A stretch of DNA of 64,000 nucleotides from an uncultured Neomegalonema sp. (GTDB lineage Bacteria; Pseudomonadota; Alphaproteobacteria; Rhodobacterales; Rhodobacteraceae), in assembly GCA_937995735.1 (NCBI GenBank), contig CALKIZ010000045.1:44464-108463 (forward strand), given 5' to 3'. Positions 19,704 through 28,181 of this stretch are shown here, one piece after another. Each line of letters starts with the position of its first letter. The first letter of the stretch is position 1. Position numbers and translations under genes: made by a program. Under the pieces are notes generated by a model. That model was not told the DNA's origin, did not search any database, and worked only from the letters and a program-made list of their open reading frames with translations.

Positions 19704-19774
19704 CCGTCAACCATGTTCCGGGAAGGTCAAAAAGGTCACTTTTCACAGTTTGTTGTCGTAAAGATTCAGTCCAA

Positions 19775-20449
19775 TTACTCAGGGATGAAAATTAATTCCT
19801 CGCCGGTCGTTGGATCGACCGTTGGCAGAAATACTGGCGGTGGCGTCGTGCCCGGCAATACAGGCTGTACTCCAGCAGAGCCGGCATTTGTCGGAATCGT
19901 AGCGATTCCCGCACCATTTCGCGTTGCATCGTCGGCAAGCGTGCTCAGCCGAACGCGCTCTTCTTCCGCCTGAAGCAGCTCTTTCTGGTCAGCACCCCGC
20001 AGCGTCCGCAGCGCGGGAAAGGCCCGGTCAAGCAGATACGCCTGCTCTGCCTCGTCGCTTGCAGCTTGTTCAGCATCCAAGACGGTACGGATTTCGCTGG
20101 ACGCTGCCGTCGATCCAGATGCCGACAGAAGGGCAGCTTCTGATGTTGATACGCGAGCATTCGCCGCTTTAGGCGCAGTTTCACCCAATAGCGCTGCACG
20201 CGCATCGTTGATCGGATTAGATACCAATCTACTGCGTTCGCCCGGATTGGGGGGAGGCAGCGCTGTAAAATCCTTGGGTAGTTCAAGCGGCGCCGTCGGG
20301 ATCACCGCAAACTCATCTGGCGGGTTTTTCGTCGTTCCAATAATATTGGTAAGGTTCACACCGGCGTCATCAGATTGATCGTCACCGCTACACGCCGTCA
20401 CTCCCAACGCAACTATCAGGATTAAAGATCGCCGGATAAGCTGAACCAT
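19775..20449 (-). CDS. bamF: BamF-like lipoprotein (DUF3035)
   Basis: 224 aa lipoprotein. The signal peptide ends in the lipobox LGVTAC, so Cys20 would be lipidated. The DUF3035 signature follows: TKNPPDEFAVIPTAPLELPKDFTALPPPNPG. In Caulobacter the family member BamF belongs to the BAM complex that inserts outer-membrane proteins. The C-terminal half is low-complexity and Ala/Glu rich. It follows lspA by 14 bp; lspA itself encodes the signal peptidase that matures lipoproteins, a functional link. An A/GAGGA ribosome-binding site precedes the ATG. It probably sits in the inner leaflet of the outer membrane. Confidence 0.85.
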   Translation of the reverse strand: MVQLIRRSLILIVALGVTACSGDDQSDDAGVNLTNIIGTTKNPPDEFAVIPTAPLELPKDFTALPPPNPGERSRLVSNPINDARAALLGETAPKAANARVSTSEAALLSASGSTAASSEIRTVLDAEQAASDEAEQAYLLDRAFPALRTLRGADQKELLQAEEERVRLSTLADDATRNGAGIATIPTNAGSAGVQPVLPGTTPPPVFLPTVDPTTGEELIFIPE

Positions 20450-20463
20450 AACAAATTCCTCGT

Positions 20464-21000
20464 CTATTCCTGAGCTGCGCGCGCTTCATCGCCTCTGGTT
20501 TGATACAGCAACAATGCTACGCCTGCAAAGATAGTAACATCCGCAATATTGAATGCATACGGATTGCTATACCCGCAACACGTCACATTAAGAAAATCCG
20601 TTACAGCCCCGAGCGTAAACCGATCAAAGGCATTGCCAATCGCTCCACCGACGACAAGCCCGATCGCGATGCTGAATGTCTTGTCATCCCAGCGCCTGAC
20701 AGCCCAAATAAGCAAAGCCAAACTAACGATGACCGACAACCCAATCAGAATATATTGGGGTCTTGGATCACCCGGCGGCATTTGAAACCACCCAAAGTTG
20801 ATTCCATAGTTTTTTACATACGTAAAAGTAACAAAACCATCTATGATTGAACGAGACTCATTCAACGCTATCTTGAGCACATCCGTTACATAGAATTTTG
20901 AAAGTTGGTCGATGGCAAAGGAAACAGCACCCGTGATCGCCGCAATTGAAAGGTTAGATTGGAAAAGCGCCACGCTGCGTCCGTTCTTTAATCGCGACAC
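20464..21000 (-). CDS. lspA: Lipoprotein signal peptidase II
   Basis: 178 aa inner-membrane aspartic protease that removes signal peptides from prolipoproteins. Four hydrophobic segments are readable (AAITGAVSFAI, ILIGLSVIVSLALLIWA, IAIGLVVGGAIGNAF, IADVTIFAGVALLLY). The catalytic aspartates are Asp126 in GNAFDRF and Asp135 in VTDFLNV; DQLSK near residue 31 is another conserved element. The start is a GTG at 21000, four bases after the stop of the preceding small gene. The short N-terminal extension before the first helix is mildly unusual. Co-transcription with bamF is likely. Confidence 0.96.
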   Translation of the reverse strand: MSRLKNGRSVALFQSNLSIAAITGAVSFAIDQLSKFYVTDVLKIALNESRSIIDGFVTFTYVKNYGINFGWFQMPPGDPRPQYILIGLSVIVSLALLIWAVRRWDDKTFSIAIGLVVGGAIGNAFDRFTLGAVTDFLNVTCCGYSNPYAFNIADVTIFAGVALLLYQTRGDEARAAQE

Positions 21001-21004
21001 TTAA

Positions 21005-21376
21005 TCACTGCGATGCGGGCCGCTCTATATTACGCAAACCGTCGGATACATTCTTTCTCTCAACGACGCAACGATTGTAGTTCTCTTCAGCCAGGAGCAA
21101 TTCATAGCTCAACAAAGGACAGTCTGCGATATTATCAGGCTGCGGCGCATTGCCCCGATACCGCGTGGAATCTATGCGGGCCAGCATCTTATCAATGTCT
21201 TTGCATTCCATGCTATTGATTGCTGGCAGCACGAGTTTTTCACCTGCCACCGTCGTAAATTCCAATGCGGCAGATTGAGTCAATGATGATGGCGGGCATG
21301 ATTGTGCGGATGCGCTCGATCCGAAAATCGACGCAAAAACAATTGCAACAATAGAGTGTCTCGCAAACATCATCAT
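21005..21376 (-). CDS. Small secreted protein of unknown function
   Basis: 123 aa with a signal peptide (MFARHSIVAIVFASIFGSSASAQ) and a mature part of about 96 residues with four cysteines (SCPP, MECKD, ADCPL, NRCVV), which could form two disulfides in the periplasm. I recognise no family. Three ATGs in a row at 21376, 21373 and 21370 leave the exact start open. It ends four bases before lspA, so it is probably the first gene of the lspA-bamF-M16 unit. Being secreted and next to envelope-biogenesis genes suggests an envelope role, but only by association. Confidence 0.65.
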   Translation of the reverse strand: MMMFARHSIVAIVFASIFGSSASAQSCPPSSLTQSAALEFTTVAGEKLVLPAINSMECKDIDKMLARIDSTRYRGNAPQPDNIADCPLLSYELLLAEENYNRCVVERKNVSDGLRNIERPASQ

Positions 21377-21590
21377 CGACGACGAAATCCCCTAATTAAA
21401 AACGGACAGAGGTATGCTGACCATCACTTACTGTTACAGTCAAGCCGACTGGCGCGGCGAAATTACGGCGCAACCATGCCAATTCGTAAATAGCCTTTTT
21501 ATCTAACAGCGAAATTCTGCCGCTGACCATAACCATAAGATGGTTTATAGACAGTGTTCTTGTCAGATTTCGTTCAAAAGCACGGTCACA

Positions 21591-22214
21591 ATGCCCATCA
21601 TTAAAGACATCAGCCCACCCCGTGCTTGGCAACGAATGTTAAGCGGTCGCAGGCTAGATTTACTCGATCCTTCGCCGCTTGATGTTGAAATCGAAGATAT
21701 CGCGCATGGGTTATCGCGTGTCGCACGATGGAATGGTCAAACGCATGGCGCCTATCCTTTTAGCGTCGCCGATCATTCTTTGCTCGTAGAACGTCTTTTA
21801 CGGCTGTCAGCGCCGAACATTTCACCGCGTTGGCAACTGGCCGCTCTCCTGCACGACGCGCCAGAATACGTAATCGGCGATCTTATCAGTCCATTCAAAG
21901 CAATGGTCGGTGGTGATTATAAAGAATTAGAGCATCGCTTGTTGGCCGCTGTACATCTGAGATTCGGTCTTCCGGTAGACATCCCTCAGACGGCGGTCAA
22001 GGCGATTAAACGGGCGGATCAGACCGCCGCTTGGTTCGAAGCAATACAACTAGCCGGTTTTACGCTACAAGAAGCAAAGCAATTTTTTTCACCGCCACGC
22101 TTAAAAATCCATGAGAGTATCGACTTGAAACCCTTTTCGCCCGACGAAGCCAAAAGAAAATTCCTCGACCGTTTCGCTGAACTTGAGCACCATGCGAATG
22201 AACAAGCGCAATAA
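21591..22214 (+). CDS. HD-domain hydrolase, YfbR-like
   Basis: 207 aa from the ATG at 21591, chosen because the conserved region begins with SPPRAWQRMLSGRRLDLLDPSP; the ORF track's longer start adds an unlikely leader. The metal-binding residues are in SVADHSLLVE (first His), ALLHDAPEYVIGDL (His-Asp) and a later Asp in IKRADQTAAWFEA. This resembles the YfbR/HD-3 hydrolases, which include 5'-deoxynucleotidases; the substrate here is unproven. It is divergent from the small secreted-protein gene. A serine-hydrolase gene follows 61 bp downstream on the same strand. No ribosome-binding site is obvious. Confidence 0.85.
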   Translation: MPIIKDISPPRAWQRMLSGRRLDLLDPSPLDVEIEDIAHGLSRVARWNGQTHGAYPFSVADHSLLVERLLRLSAPNISPRWQLAALLHDAPEYVIGDLISPFKAMVGGDYKELEHRLLAAVHLRFGLPVDIPQTAVKAIKRADQTAAWFEAIQLAGFTLQEAKQFFSPPRLKIHESIDLKPFSPDEAKRKFLDRFAELEHHANEQAQ

Positions 22215-22275
22215 TCGACATTCAGACTCAACAACACTGTAATAATCCGACAATATAAATGCGCTAAGGTAGAAA

Positions 22276-23268
22276 ATGGAAATCCCATCCGATTTTAGCG
22301 CGCTTATCGCTGAAAGCCGTGCGAAACACATTGCCCCGGCGATTGGCGCAGTGTGGATCAATTCGGATGCCACGTTAAACCTCGCAATGCACGGCGCTCT
22401 TCCGATAGCGAAAACACCTCAATGGCATATCGGCTCATGTACGAAAGCAATGACAGCGACCCTATTCGCACGGCTTGTCGATCAGTCATTAATACGGTTC
22501 GATACAACACTTGCGAATGCTCTGCCCAACCTCGCCGCTCGCATGACACCAGAATTTCGCAAGATACCGATGCACGCCCTTCTGACCCATTCCGCAGGGA
22601 TCGCGACAAACCCATCCCAAAGCACCTTTCGCGCCCTGCGCCGTTCATCAGCACCAGCACCAGCACAGCGGCGCTTTCTAGTGGCCGATGCGCTCAAAGA
22701 AAAACCGAACCCTGATAACGGTTACTCCAACCTCGGGTATATTGTTCTAGGCGCTGTGATCGAACAGGCCACAGGGCAATCTTGGGAAAGCATGATCGCG
22801 AAAGAAATCATGATCCCCCTCAGCATCTCGCGCTTTGGTTTCGGCACACCCGGTTCGGAACATCCTGCAGGGCATTACAGAACCGGCAATACATGGACCG
22901 AAGATCGGAGCGACAATCCTAAAGCCTATGGCCCCGCCGGGCGCGTAAATCTAGCGCTATCAGAGTGGGGTCGATTTCTTCGCGCTCATCTAAATCAATC
23001 TCACCTACTCAGCACGGCCACTAGAAGCCGCCTTCATCATCCGGCATCAAATGGCTTCGCAATGGGCTGGATTGCCACATCGCGCCGTGGCAAGCGCCTA
23101 TTATTCCACACGGGGTCAAACAACGCTTGGTTCGCGCAGGCAACATTATTACCGGATTACGGCATTGGGCTTGGTATTGTCTGCAATGCGTATGAGCCTT
23201 CTATCGAGCGTGCAGTCAGTGATTTGACGTTGGAATTAATCGACCAACTGCCCACCCAAGCGCCCTAA
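22276..23268 (+). CDS. Beta-lactamase-fold serine hydrolase
   Basis: 330 aa. The SxxK motif is SCTK (Ser54-Lys57) in WHIGSCTKAMTA. The second motif is YSN in NGYSNLGYIVLGAVIEQATG, and the third is HTG in LLFHTGSNNAWFA. These place it in the class C beta-lactamase/penicillin-binding/esterase superfamily. No signal peptide is visible, so it is probably cytoplasmic, which argues against a classic beta-lactamase and for an esterase or peptidase. It lies 61 bp after the HD hydrolase and converges with the EAL gene across only 25 bp. Confidence 0.85.
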   Translation: MEIPSDFSALIAESRAKHIAPAIGAVWINSDATLNLAMHGALPIAKTPQWHIGSCTKAMTATLFARLVDQSLIRFDTTLANALPNLAARMTPEFRKIPMHALLTHSAGIATNPSQSTFRALRRSSAPAPAQRRFLVADALKEKPNPDNGYSNLGYIVLGAVIEQATGQSWESMIAKEIMIPLSISRFGFGTPGSEHPAGHYRTGNTWTEDRSDNPKAYGPAGRVNLALSEWGRFLRAHLNQSHLLSTATRSRLHHPASNGFAMGWIATSRRGKRLLFHTGSNNAWFAQATLLPDYGIGLGIVCNAYEPSIERAVSDLTLELIDQLPTQAP

Positions 23269-23293
23269 GAAATCAGAAATCCTAACTAATGAA

Positions 23294-25042
23294 TCAGCGA
23301 CCTACGGCTGTCTGAACGATCTGTCCTCCAACATCTTGATTAAGCCAATCAGGTTCAATCTCAGGGCGACCAAAGAGGAAACTTTGAAAAGCATCTACAT
23401 GCATTTTACGCAATAAATTTGCGGCTTCATCACAGCCAACCATCTCGGCAACAACCAGTACATCATGATGCCGTGCGATGCTTGTCAGTGCTTCAACGAA
23501 AACCTGATCACTGGGGCTCTCGAGAATATTTCGAATATAGCTGCCATCAATTTTTACAATATCGAATTTCAAATCTCGAAGCTGTTGGAACGATGTATAT
23601 CCCGCGCCAAAATCATCCAAAGCAATCGTACATCCCATCTCGCGAAATCTCGTCAAGAGTTGCACGGTTACTTCAACATCATCAATAACGGTCGCTTCAG
23701 TAACCTCTAAAATCATCCGCTCTAGAGCGTTCGGATTTTCCGACGCCAGTCTTTCAAACGTATCATTCCACCGACGGTCACGAAGGGATTGCGGCGAGAT
23801 ATTAATGCTTAGGCGCACCCGGGGATTCCGGCGAAGCGTCTCGAAGGCGAGTTCCAAAACACGACGGTCAAGCATTCGAATCAAACCCAGCTTTTCCGCT
23901 ACCGGGATAAACGCACCAGCCGATGTCACCTCGCCGTCACGGTTTATCAACCTCAACAGACATTCATGAAAAGCAACTTGGGTAACGTCACGTGCCTGGA
24001 CGACGGGCTGATACGCAAGGCACAAGCGATTTTCGCGCAATGCAGCAAGCAGGTCGTCGGCCAAAGTGATATTATCGCGCCGCTCTGCAGCACCGATAGC
24101 GTTAGGTGTGTAAATTACAACCTGATCCAAACCAAATTGCTTTGCTTGATTTAGAGTATCTTCTGCAACTGCCAGCGCTTCATAAGTCGTTGCAGCATCT
24201 TCCGGCAATGAAAGCCCCGCCGCTGATACCGTTACAACCACCGGGCCGGCTTCTGTTTCAATCACGGTGTCGCGGATACATTTCTGAAATTCCGCCAACC
24301 GCACTTTCAGACAGTCTCTCGGGCAGTCATGAAAAAGAATGCCGAACTTTGAACTGCCGATACGGCCAATAGAATCTTTAGAACCGAGGCGACGTTTGAT
24401 TTCTTCACCAACTCTGACGAGGACGGCATCAGCGACATCATAGCCGAACATGACATTAAAGCCCGATAGATTGTCGAGGCCAACCAAGCCAAAACTTATC
24501 GTAACCTCCTCATTCTGCGCTTCATTAATTTTCTGATCAAGCACAGAGCGAAAATAAGGCCGGCTTAACTGTCCGGTTAACTCGTCAAAACGAGCAAGAT
24601 AGTCCAAGTGTGCAACACGATTTTGTTCTTCGGACACATCACGCACGCGCCCCAGATAGCGCACTATACCCTCCTCATCGTCGTTCAAACGGGCAAGACG
24701 CTCTTCAACCCATAGATCGCCGAATTCATGCTCCAAACGATATGTTCCGACAAATCCTCCACTTTGGTCTTCACTAGAGAACCACGAATCGCGCCGATCA
24801 ACAGCATCCCCTAAAAGCGCAGCGCGCCAAACTGAACCGGATTTCACAGCTGATAAATTTTCAAGTATACTCGAAGTATTCTCGGACCATTCCAAGCTGT
24901 CTAACTCAGGAATCCATAGATACATCGCTTCTCGCGCGACATTCATTGCGTGCTGATAATCAGCGCTGGATACCGAAAGTCCGTTCACGGGCGTCCGCCT
25001 GACGTAAAACCATGCGCGCACAATCCGTGCGGGCTTACTCAA
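23294..25042 (-). CDS. PAS-degenerate GGDEF-EAL protein, probable c-di-GMP phosphodiesterase
   Basis: 582 aa. A PAS-like sensor segment (about 30-140, ending GRVRDVSEEQ) precedes a GGDEF domain in which the active-site loop reads GSSKF (229-233), so cyclase activity should be lost. The EAL domain starts near 340. ECL replaces EAL (Glu360), but the metal and catalytic residues are kept: NIS, the Glu of LEVTEATV, LDDFGAGYTSF, VKIDGSYI, the Glu of VVAEMV and FQSFLFGRP. It therefore probably hydrolyses c-di-GMP, possibly with GTP sensing by the dead GGDEF. No membrane segment is seen. It is separated from the antiporter gene by 29 bp on the same strand. Confidence 0.9.
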   Translation of the reverse strand: MSKPARIVRAWFYVRRTPVNGLSVSSADYQHAMNVAREAMYLWIPELDSLEWSENTSSILENLSAVKSGSVWRAALLGDAVDRRDSWFSSEDQSGGFVGTYRLEHEFGDLWVEERLARLNDDEEGIVRYLGRVRDVSEEQNRVAHLDYLARFDELTGQLSRPYFRSVLDQKINEAQNEEVTISFGLVGLDNLSGFNVMFGYDVADAVLVRVGEEIKRRLGSKDSIGRIGSSKFGILFHDCPRDCLKVRLAEFQKCIRDTVIETEAGPVVVTVSAAGLSLPEDAATTYEALAVAEDTLNQAKQFGLDQVVIYTPNAIGAAERRDNITLADDLLAALRENRLCLAYQPVVQARDVTQVAFHECLLRLINRDGEVTSAGAFIPVAEKLGLIRMLDRRVLELAFETLRRNPRVRLSINISPQSLRDRRWNDTFERLASENPNALERMILEVTEATVIDDVEVTVQLLTRFREMGCTIALDDFGAGYTSFQQLRDLKFDIVKIDGSYIRNILESPSDQVFVEALTSIARHHDVLVVAEMVGCDEAANLLRKMHVDAFQSFLFGRPEIEPDWLNQDVGGQIVQTAVGR

Positions 25043-25071
25043 AAGCGTATCCGGACGTAGTTAATGCTTGG

Positions 25072-26394
25072 TTACTTCGAAGGAGCAGGCTCAACGAATT
25101 TAGCAATCACACGCTGAACCGTGAGCCCTTGGACGACGATTGAAAAGATAACGACACCGTAAGTCATCGCGAGAACCGCAGGCTTGCCGTCGAAATCCGG
25201 CAGCGACAACGCAAGCGCGACAGAAATGCCGCCCCGCAATCCTCCCCAAATAAGCACCGGAACAGCGCCTTTCTCCACATACCCTCCCCGCGAGCGAATA
25301 AATGCCGTTGGAACGCTGACAGCCAAGGTCCGGCCCAGCAAAACAATCGGAATAATCGCAAGAATGAGAAAAATAAGGTTCTCCGAGAACGGGATAACGA
25401 GGATTTCAAATCCAATTAGCAAGAAGAGAACTGCGTTAAGGATTTCATCAATTAATTCCCAAAATTTCTCAAGATGCTCTTGTGTTACCCGTGACATAGC
25501 AAAACGGGTTCCGTGATTACCGATAAACAACCCAGCAACGACAACACCTAACGGCCCGGAGGCATGGAGATAACTACAAAGCGCATAAATGCCCATAACG
25601 AGGGCGAGAGACATGATGACCTCGACCACATAATCATCAATGGTCCGCATCGCGAGAAATGTCACATAGCCCAGCACAAGGCCAATCAGAACACCGATAA
25701 CGACTTCTTGGAAGAGCAGTTCAACAATCGCTCCGGGGTTAAATGATCCAACAGCCGAGTGTGCCGCAACCGCGCCGCCATGGGATGCCTCAACAACACC
25801 ATGGCCGGTATCGCCCGTCGCAATCCCCACCAAAGCCAGAAATACAACGACGCCAATCCCATCATTAAACAGGCTTTCGCCAGCAATCTTGGTTTGTAGG
25901 TTCTTCGGCACGTCGAGTGTGCGAATAATAGATAACACCGCAACAGGGTCCGTTGGCGAGATCAGCGAACCAAACACCATGCACCAGATAAGCGGGATTT
26001 CGAACCCGAAGGCCGCGACCAGATAATAAGTAATAAATCCGATAATCGCCGTCGAGATCACGACACCAAGTGTCGCCATCAAAAGGATGTGGAATTTATA
26101 CCGCAACAGGTTATCGAGGTCAGTATGCAAAGCCCCTGCAAATAAAAGCAGATGCAGCATTCCGATCATCAGGCTGTCATGGAAATCAATGGTATTCAGC
26201 GCCTCACGCGCAACCTGAGCATATCCAAGACCGAACACTGCATCGAGAGCGACAACGCCCATTGAGGCCGCCAGCGAAATTAAAACCAAGCCAATGGTCA
26301 TCGGTAAATTCAGGAACCGCGTATTGATCCAGCCGAAAAACGCCGCAAACGCGAGCAGGATCGCAGAAATATTCAAAAGCGCAGTTGCGTCCAT
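25072..26394 (-). CDS. CPA1-type sodium/proton antiporter
   Basis: 440 aa inner-membrane protein with about 12 hydrophobic segments. Family motifs: SPTDPVAVLSI, AGESLFNDGIGVVVFLALVG (the ND pair of ion binding), HASGPLGVVVAGLFIGN, and WGGLRGGISVALALSLP. These define NhaP/CPA1 exchangers, which extrude Na+ (or K+) in exchange for protons. It is transcribed divergently from the SPFH gene across 188 bp and precedes the EAL gene by 29 bp in the same orientation, so they may share a promoter. Ion selectivity cannot be read from the sequence. Confidence 0.93.
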   Translation of the reverse strand: MDATALLNISAILLAFAAFFGWINTRFLNLPMTIGLVLISLAASMGVVALDAVFGLGYAQVAREALNTIDFHDSLMIGMLHLLLFAGALHTDLDNLLRYKFHILLMATLGVVISTAIIGFITYYLVAAFGFEIPLIWCMVFGSLISPTDPVAVLSIIRTLDVPKNLQTKIAGESLFNDGIGVVVFLALVGIATGDTGHGVVEASHGGAVAAHSAVGSFNPGAIVELLFQEVVIGVLIGLVLGYVTFLAMRTIDDYVVEVIMSLALVMGIYALCSYLHASGPLGVVVAGLFIGNHGTRFAMSRVTQEHLEKFWELIDEILNAVLFLLIGFEILVIPFSENLIFLILAIIPIVLLGRTLAVSVPTAFIRSRGGYVEKGAVPVLIWGGLRGGISVALALSLPDFDGKPAVLAMTYGVVIFSIVVQGLTVQRVIAKFVEPAPSK

Positions 26395-26582
26395 CGCGCG
26401 GAACCTCGTCTATAATGTTTCGCGCAGACGCTACCCGATTGCGAGCATGAAGCGCAATTGTTCGATGCGGTATCGTCACGTTATGATCAAATCTTCTACC
26501 CGTGCTATGTGGAAACCTTTATTGAATAGGTACAAGTTTCCATGACGCACGTGGCAAACAACATCTGAATCGGGCGAGTCCT

Positions 26583-27593
26583 ATGCAGACAATTGGTATT
26601 ATCATCGTCGTTGCAGCACTCCTTATTGTACTTGGCCTTGCTTGCGTTCACTTCGTCCCGCCGAAGCGCGTTCACGTCATAACGTTTCTTGGGACAAAAC
26701 CAATTGCCATGCTTGAAACCGGCGTACATTTCACGATCCCGCGTCCGTTTGCCGTGACCTCCGCTGTCATACCCACTGATGTTATCGCGCAAAAAGTCCA
26801 AGTGCAGATCAAGTCGCAAGACAATCTTGTCTTCGAACTGCCCGCAACATTGCAGTTTCAGGTTACCAACGCGATGCGCTTTGCATTTGAACGCGACGAG
26901 CCAGTGGCACAGATGGTCAATCTCGTTGTCGCCGCTCTCCGGTCTGCTGCAAACAGGATGGAATTTCAGGAAATCTACGACGATAAAATCACCATCCAGC
27001 AAGAAGTAGAGTCGACCGTTGCCGAGCACTTACAAGGCTTTGGCGTGAAAATCGTTGATTTGGTTATCGACGATCCTGAACTGCCAGTTTCCACGCAAAC
27101 CGCCCTCAACAACATCCGCGAAGCCGAATGGGGTCGCCGCGCCGCTGAACACGAAGCCGATGCGACTCGCGTCCGCATGGTTGGCGCGGCCCGTGCCGAA
27201 GCGGAAAGCACGCTCTTAAAGGCCAAAGCCATTGCCGGCTTTCGTATGGAGATCGCCGAAGGGAACGCTGCCTCTATTGCAGTCATGCAAGGCAAGATTG
27301 GCGTCCGCTGGGTCGAACGCACAATCGGCGAAGGCCCATCAGCTCAAAAGGTCAAAACACCCACTTATGTTGACCGCGACGGCACGCCTGTCGCTCCCCC
27401 GGAGATGGACTTACCCGCCGAAGTCATCCTCGATTTCTTCAAAGTCCTCGATAGTAACGAAACGATCCGTGACGCCTCAAAAAATCAAGGCAGCATCATC
27501 ATGTTGCCGACCCCCGGTAGCAAAGGAACTATGGGTGGAGGCATTTCCGATTGGATTGCGGCTCAAGAGGCATCCAAACGAATGACGCCGTAA
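26583..27593 (+). CDS. SPFH/Band-7 domain membrane protein
   Basis: 336 aa. One N-terminal membrane helix (IGIIIVVAALLIVLGLACVHFV) is followed by an SPFH/Band-7 domain (PPKRVHVITFLGTKPIAMLETGVHFTIPRPF ... VQVQIKSQDNLVFELPATLQFQV), then an Ala/Glu-rich helical region (AAEHEADATRVRMVGAARAEAESTLLKAKAIAG) likely to coil with itself. This resembles stomatin/HflK-type proteins that form ring-like membrane scaffolds. The membrane-proximal domain may face either side, depending on family. Its partner protease is not adjacent, and its specific role is unknown. The YtoQ gene follows 64 bp downstream on the same strand. Confidence 0.9.
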   Translation: MQTIGIIIVVAALLIVLGLACVHFVPPKRVHVITFLGTKPIAMLETGVHFTIPRPFAVTSAVIPTDVIAQKVQVQIKSQDNLVFELPATLQFQVTNAMRFAFERDEPVAQMVNLVVAALRSAANRMEFQEIYDDKITIQQEVESTVAEHLQGFGVKIVDLVIDDPELPVSTQTALNNIREAEWGRRAAEHEADATRVRMVGAARAEAESTLLKAKAIAGFRMEIAEGNAASIAVMQGKIGVRWVERTIGEGPSAQKVKTPTYVDRDGTPVAPPEMDLPAEVILDFFKVLDSNETIRDASKNQGSIIMLPTPGSKGTMGGGISDWIAAQEASKRMTP

Positions 27594-27657
27594 CGGTCGG
27601 GGTTTAAATTCAATGCAGCCATGCTAACTCCTCTGTGCAGAAGATAAGGAGAGCAAC

Positions 27658-28113
27658 ATGAGCTGGAACGTCTATCTCAGCGGCGAAATTCATACGGATT
27701 GGCGCGAAGAAATTGAAGCCGGAACGAAAGCCAAAGGCCTGCCCGTTGCTTTCTCCGCTCCTGTTACCGACCACGCCGCCTCCGATGATTGCGGGGTCAC
27801 CATCATGGGAGCAGAGCCAAACAAATTCTGGCATGACCGCAAAGGCGCACAGCTCAACGCGATCAGGACACGCACATTAATCGAAAAAGCCGACATTGTT
27901 GTCGTTCGCTTTGGCGAGAAATATAAACAATGGAATGCAGCCTTTGATGCAGGCATGGCGGCAGCACTTGGCAAGCCTCTGGTGATTTTGCACCAAGAAG
28001 AACACGCCCACGCGCTAAAAGAAGTAGACGCAGCGGCACTCGCGGTTACCGAACAACCTACGCAAGTCGTTGACATTTTAGACTACGTTATCAACGGAAA
28101 ACTCCCTGCCTAA
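27658..28113 (+). CDS. ytoQ: YtoQ family protein
   Basis: 151 aa, the normal length. The family signature is clear: MSWNVYLSGEIHTDWREEI, VTDHAASDDCGVTIMG, FWHDRKGAQLNAIRTRTLI, ADIVVVRFGEKYKQWNAAFDAG and ALGKPLVILH. It resembles nucleoside 2-deoxyribosyltransferase-like folds, but the function of YtoQ is not established. A GGAG ribosome-binding site precedes the ATG. It is the last gene before a strong terminator. A shared transcript with the SPFH gene is possible. Confidence 0.92.
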   Translation: MSWNVYLSGEIHTDWREEIEAGTKAKGLPVAFSAPVTDHAASDDCGVTIMGAEPNKFWHDRKGAQLNAIRTRTLIEKADIVVVRFGEKYKQWNAAFDAGMAAALGKPLVILHQEEHAHALKEVDAAALAVTEQPTQVVDILDYVINGKLPA

Positions 28114-28114
28114 C

Positions 28115-28151
28115 GAAAAAGCCCCGGCGATAACCGGGGCTTTTAATATTT
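28115..28151 (+). terminator. Strong intrinsic terminator after ytoQ
   Basis: The perfect 11-bp stem AAAAGCCCCGG/CCGGGGCTTTT (28117-28127 with 28134-28144), loop cgataa, is followed by TTTTAATATTTT. It starts two bases past the ytoQ stop. The A tract on the other side also lets it act on the convergent autotransporter transcript. Confidence 0.9.
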
Positions 28152-28181
28152 TAAGCGGGATAATGTTTTCCGTCGACATCA

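Noticed and set aside
22276-23268. Antibiotic-resistance beta-lactamase
   Set aside because: It has the SxxK, YxN and HTG motifs but no signal peptide, so a cytoplasmic hydrolase is more likely.
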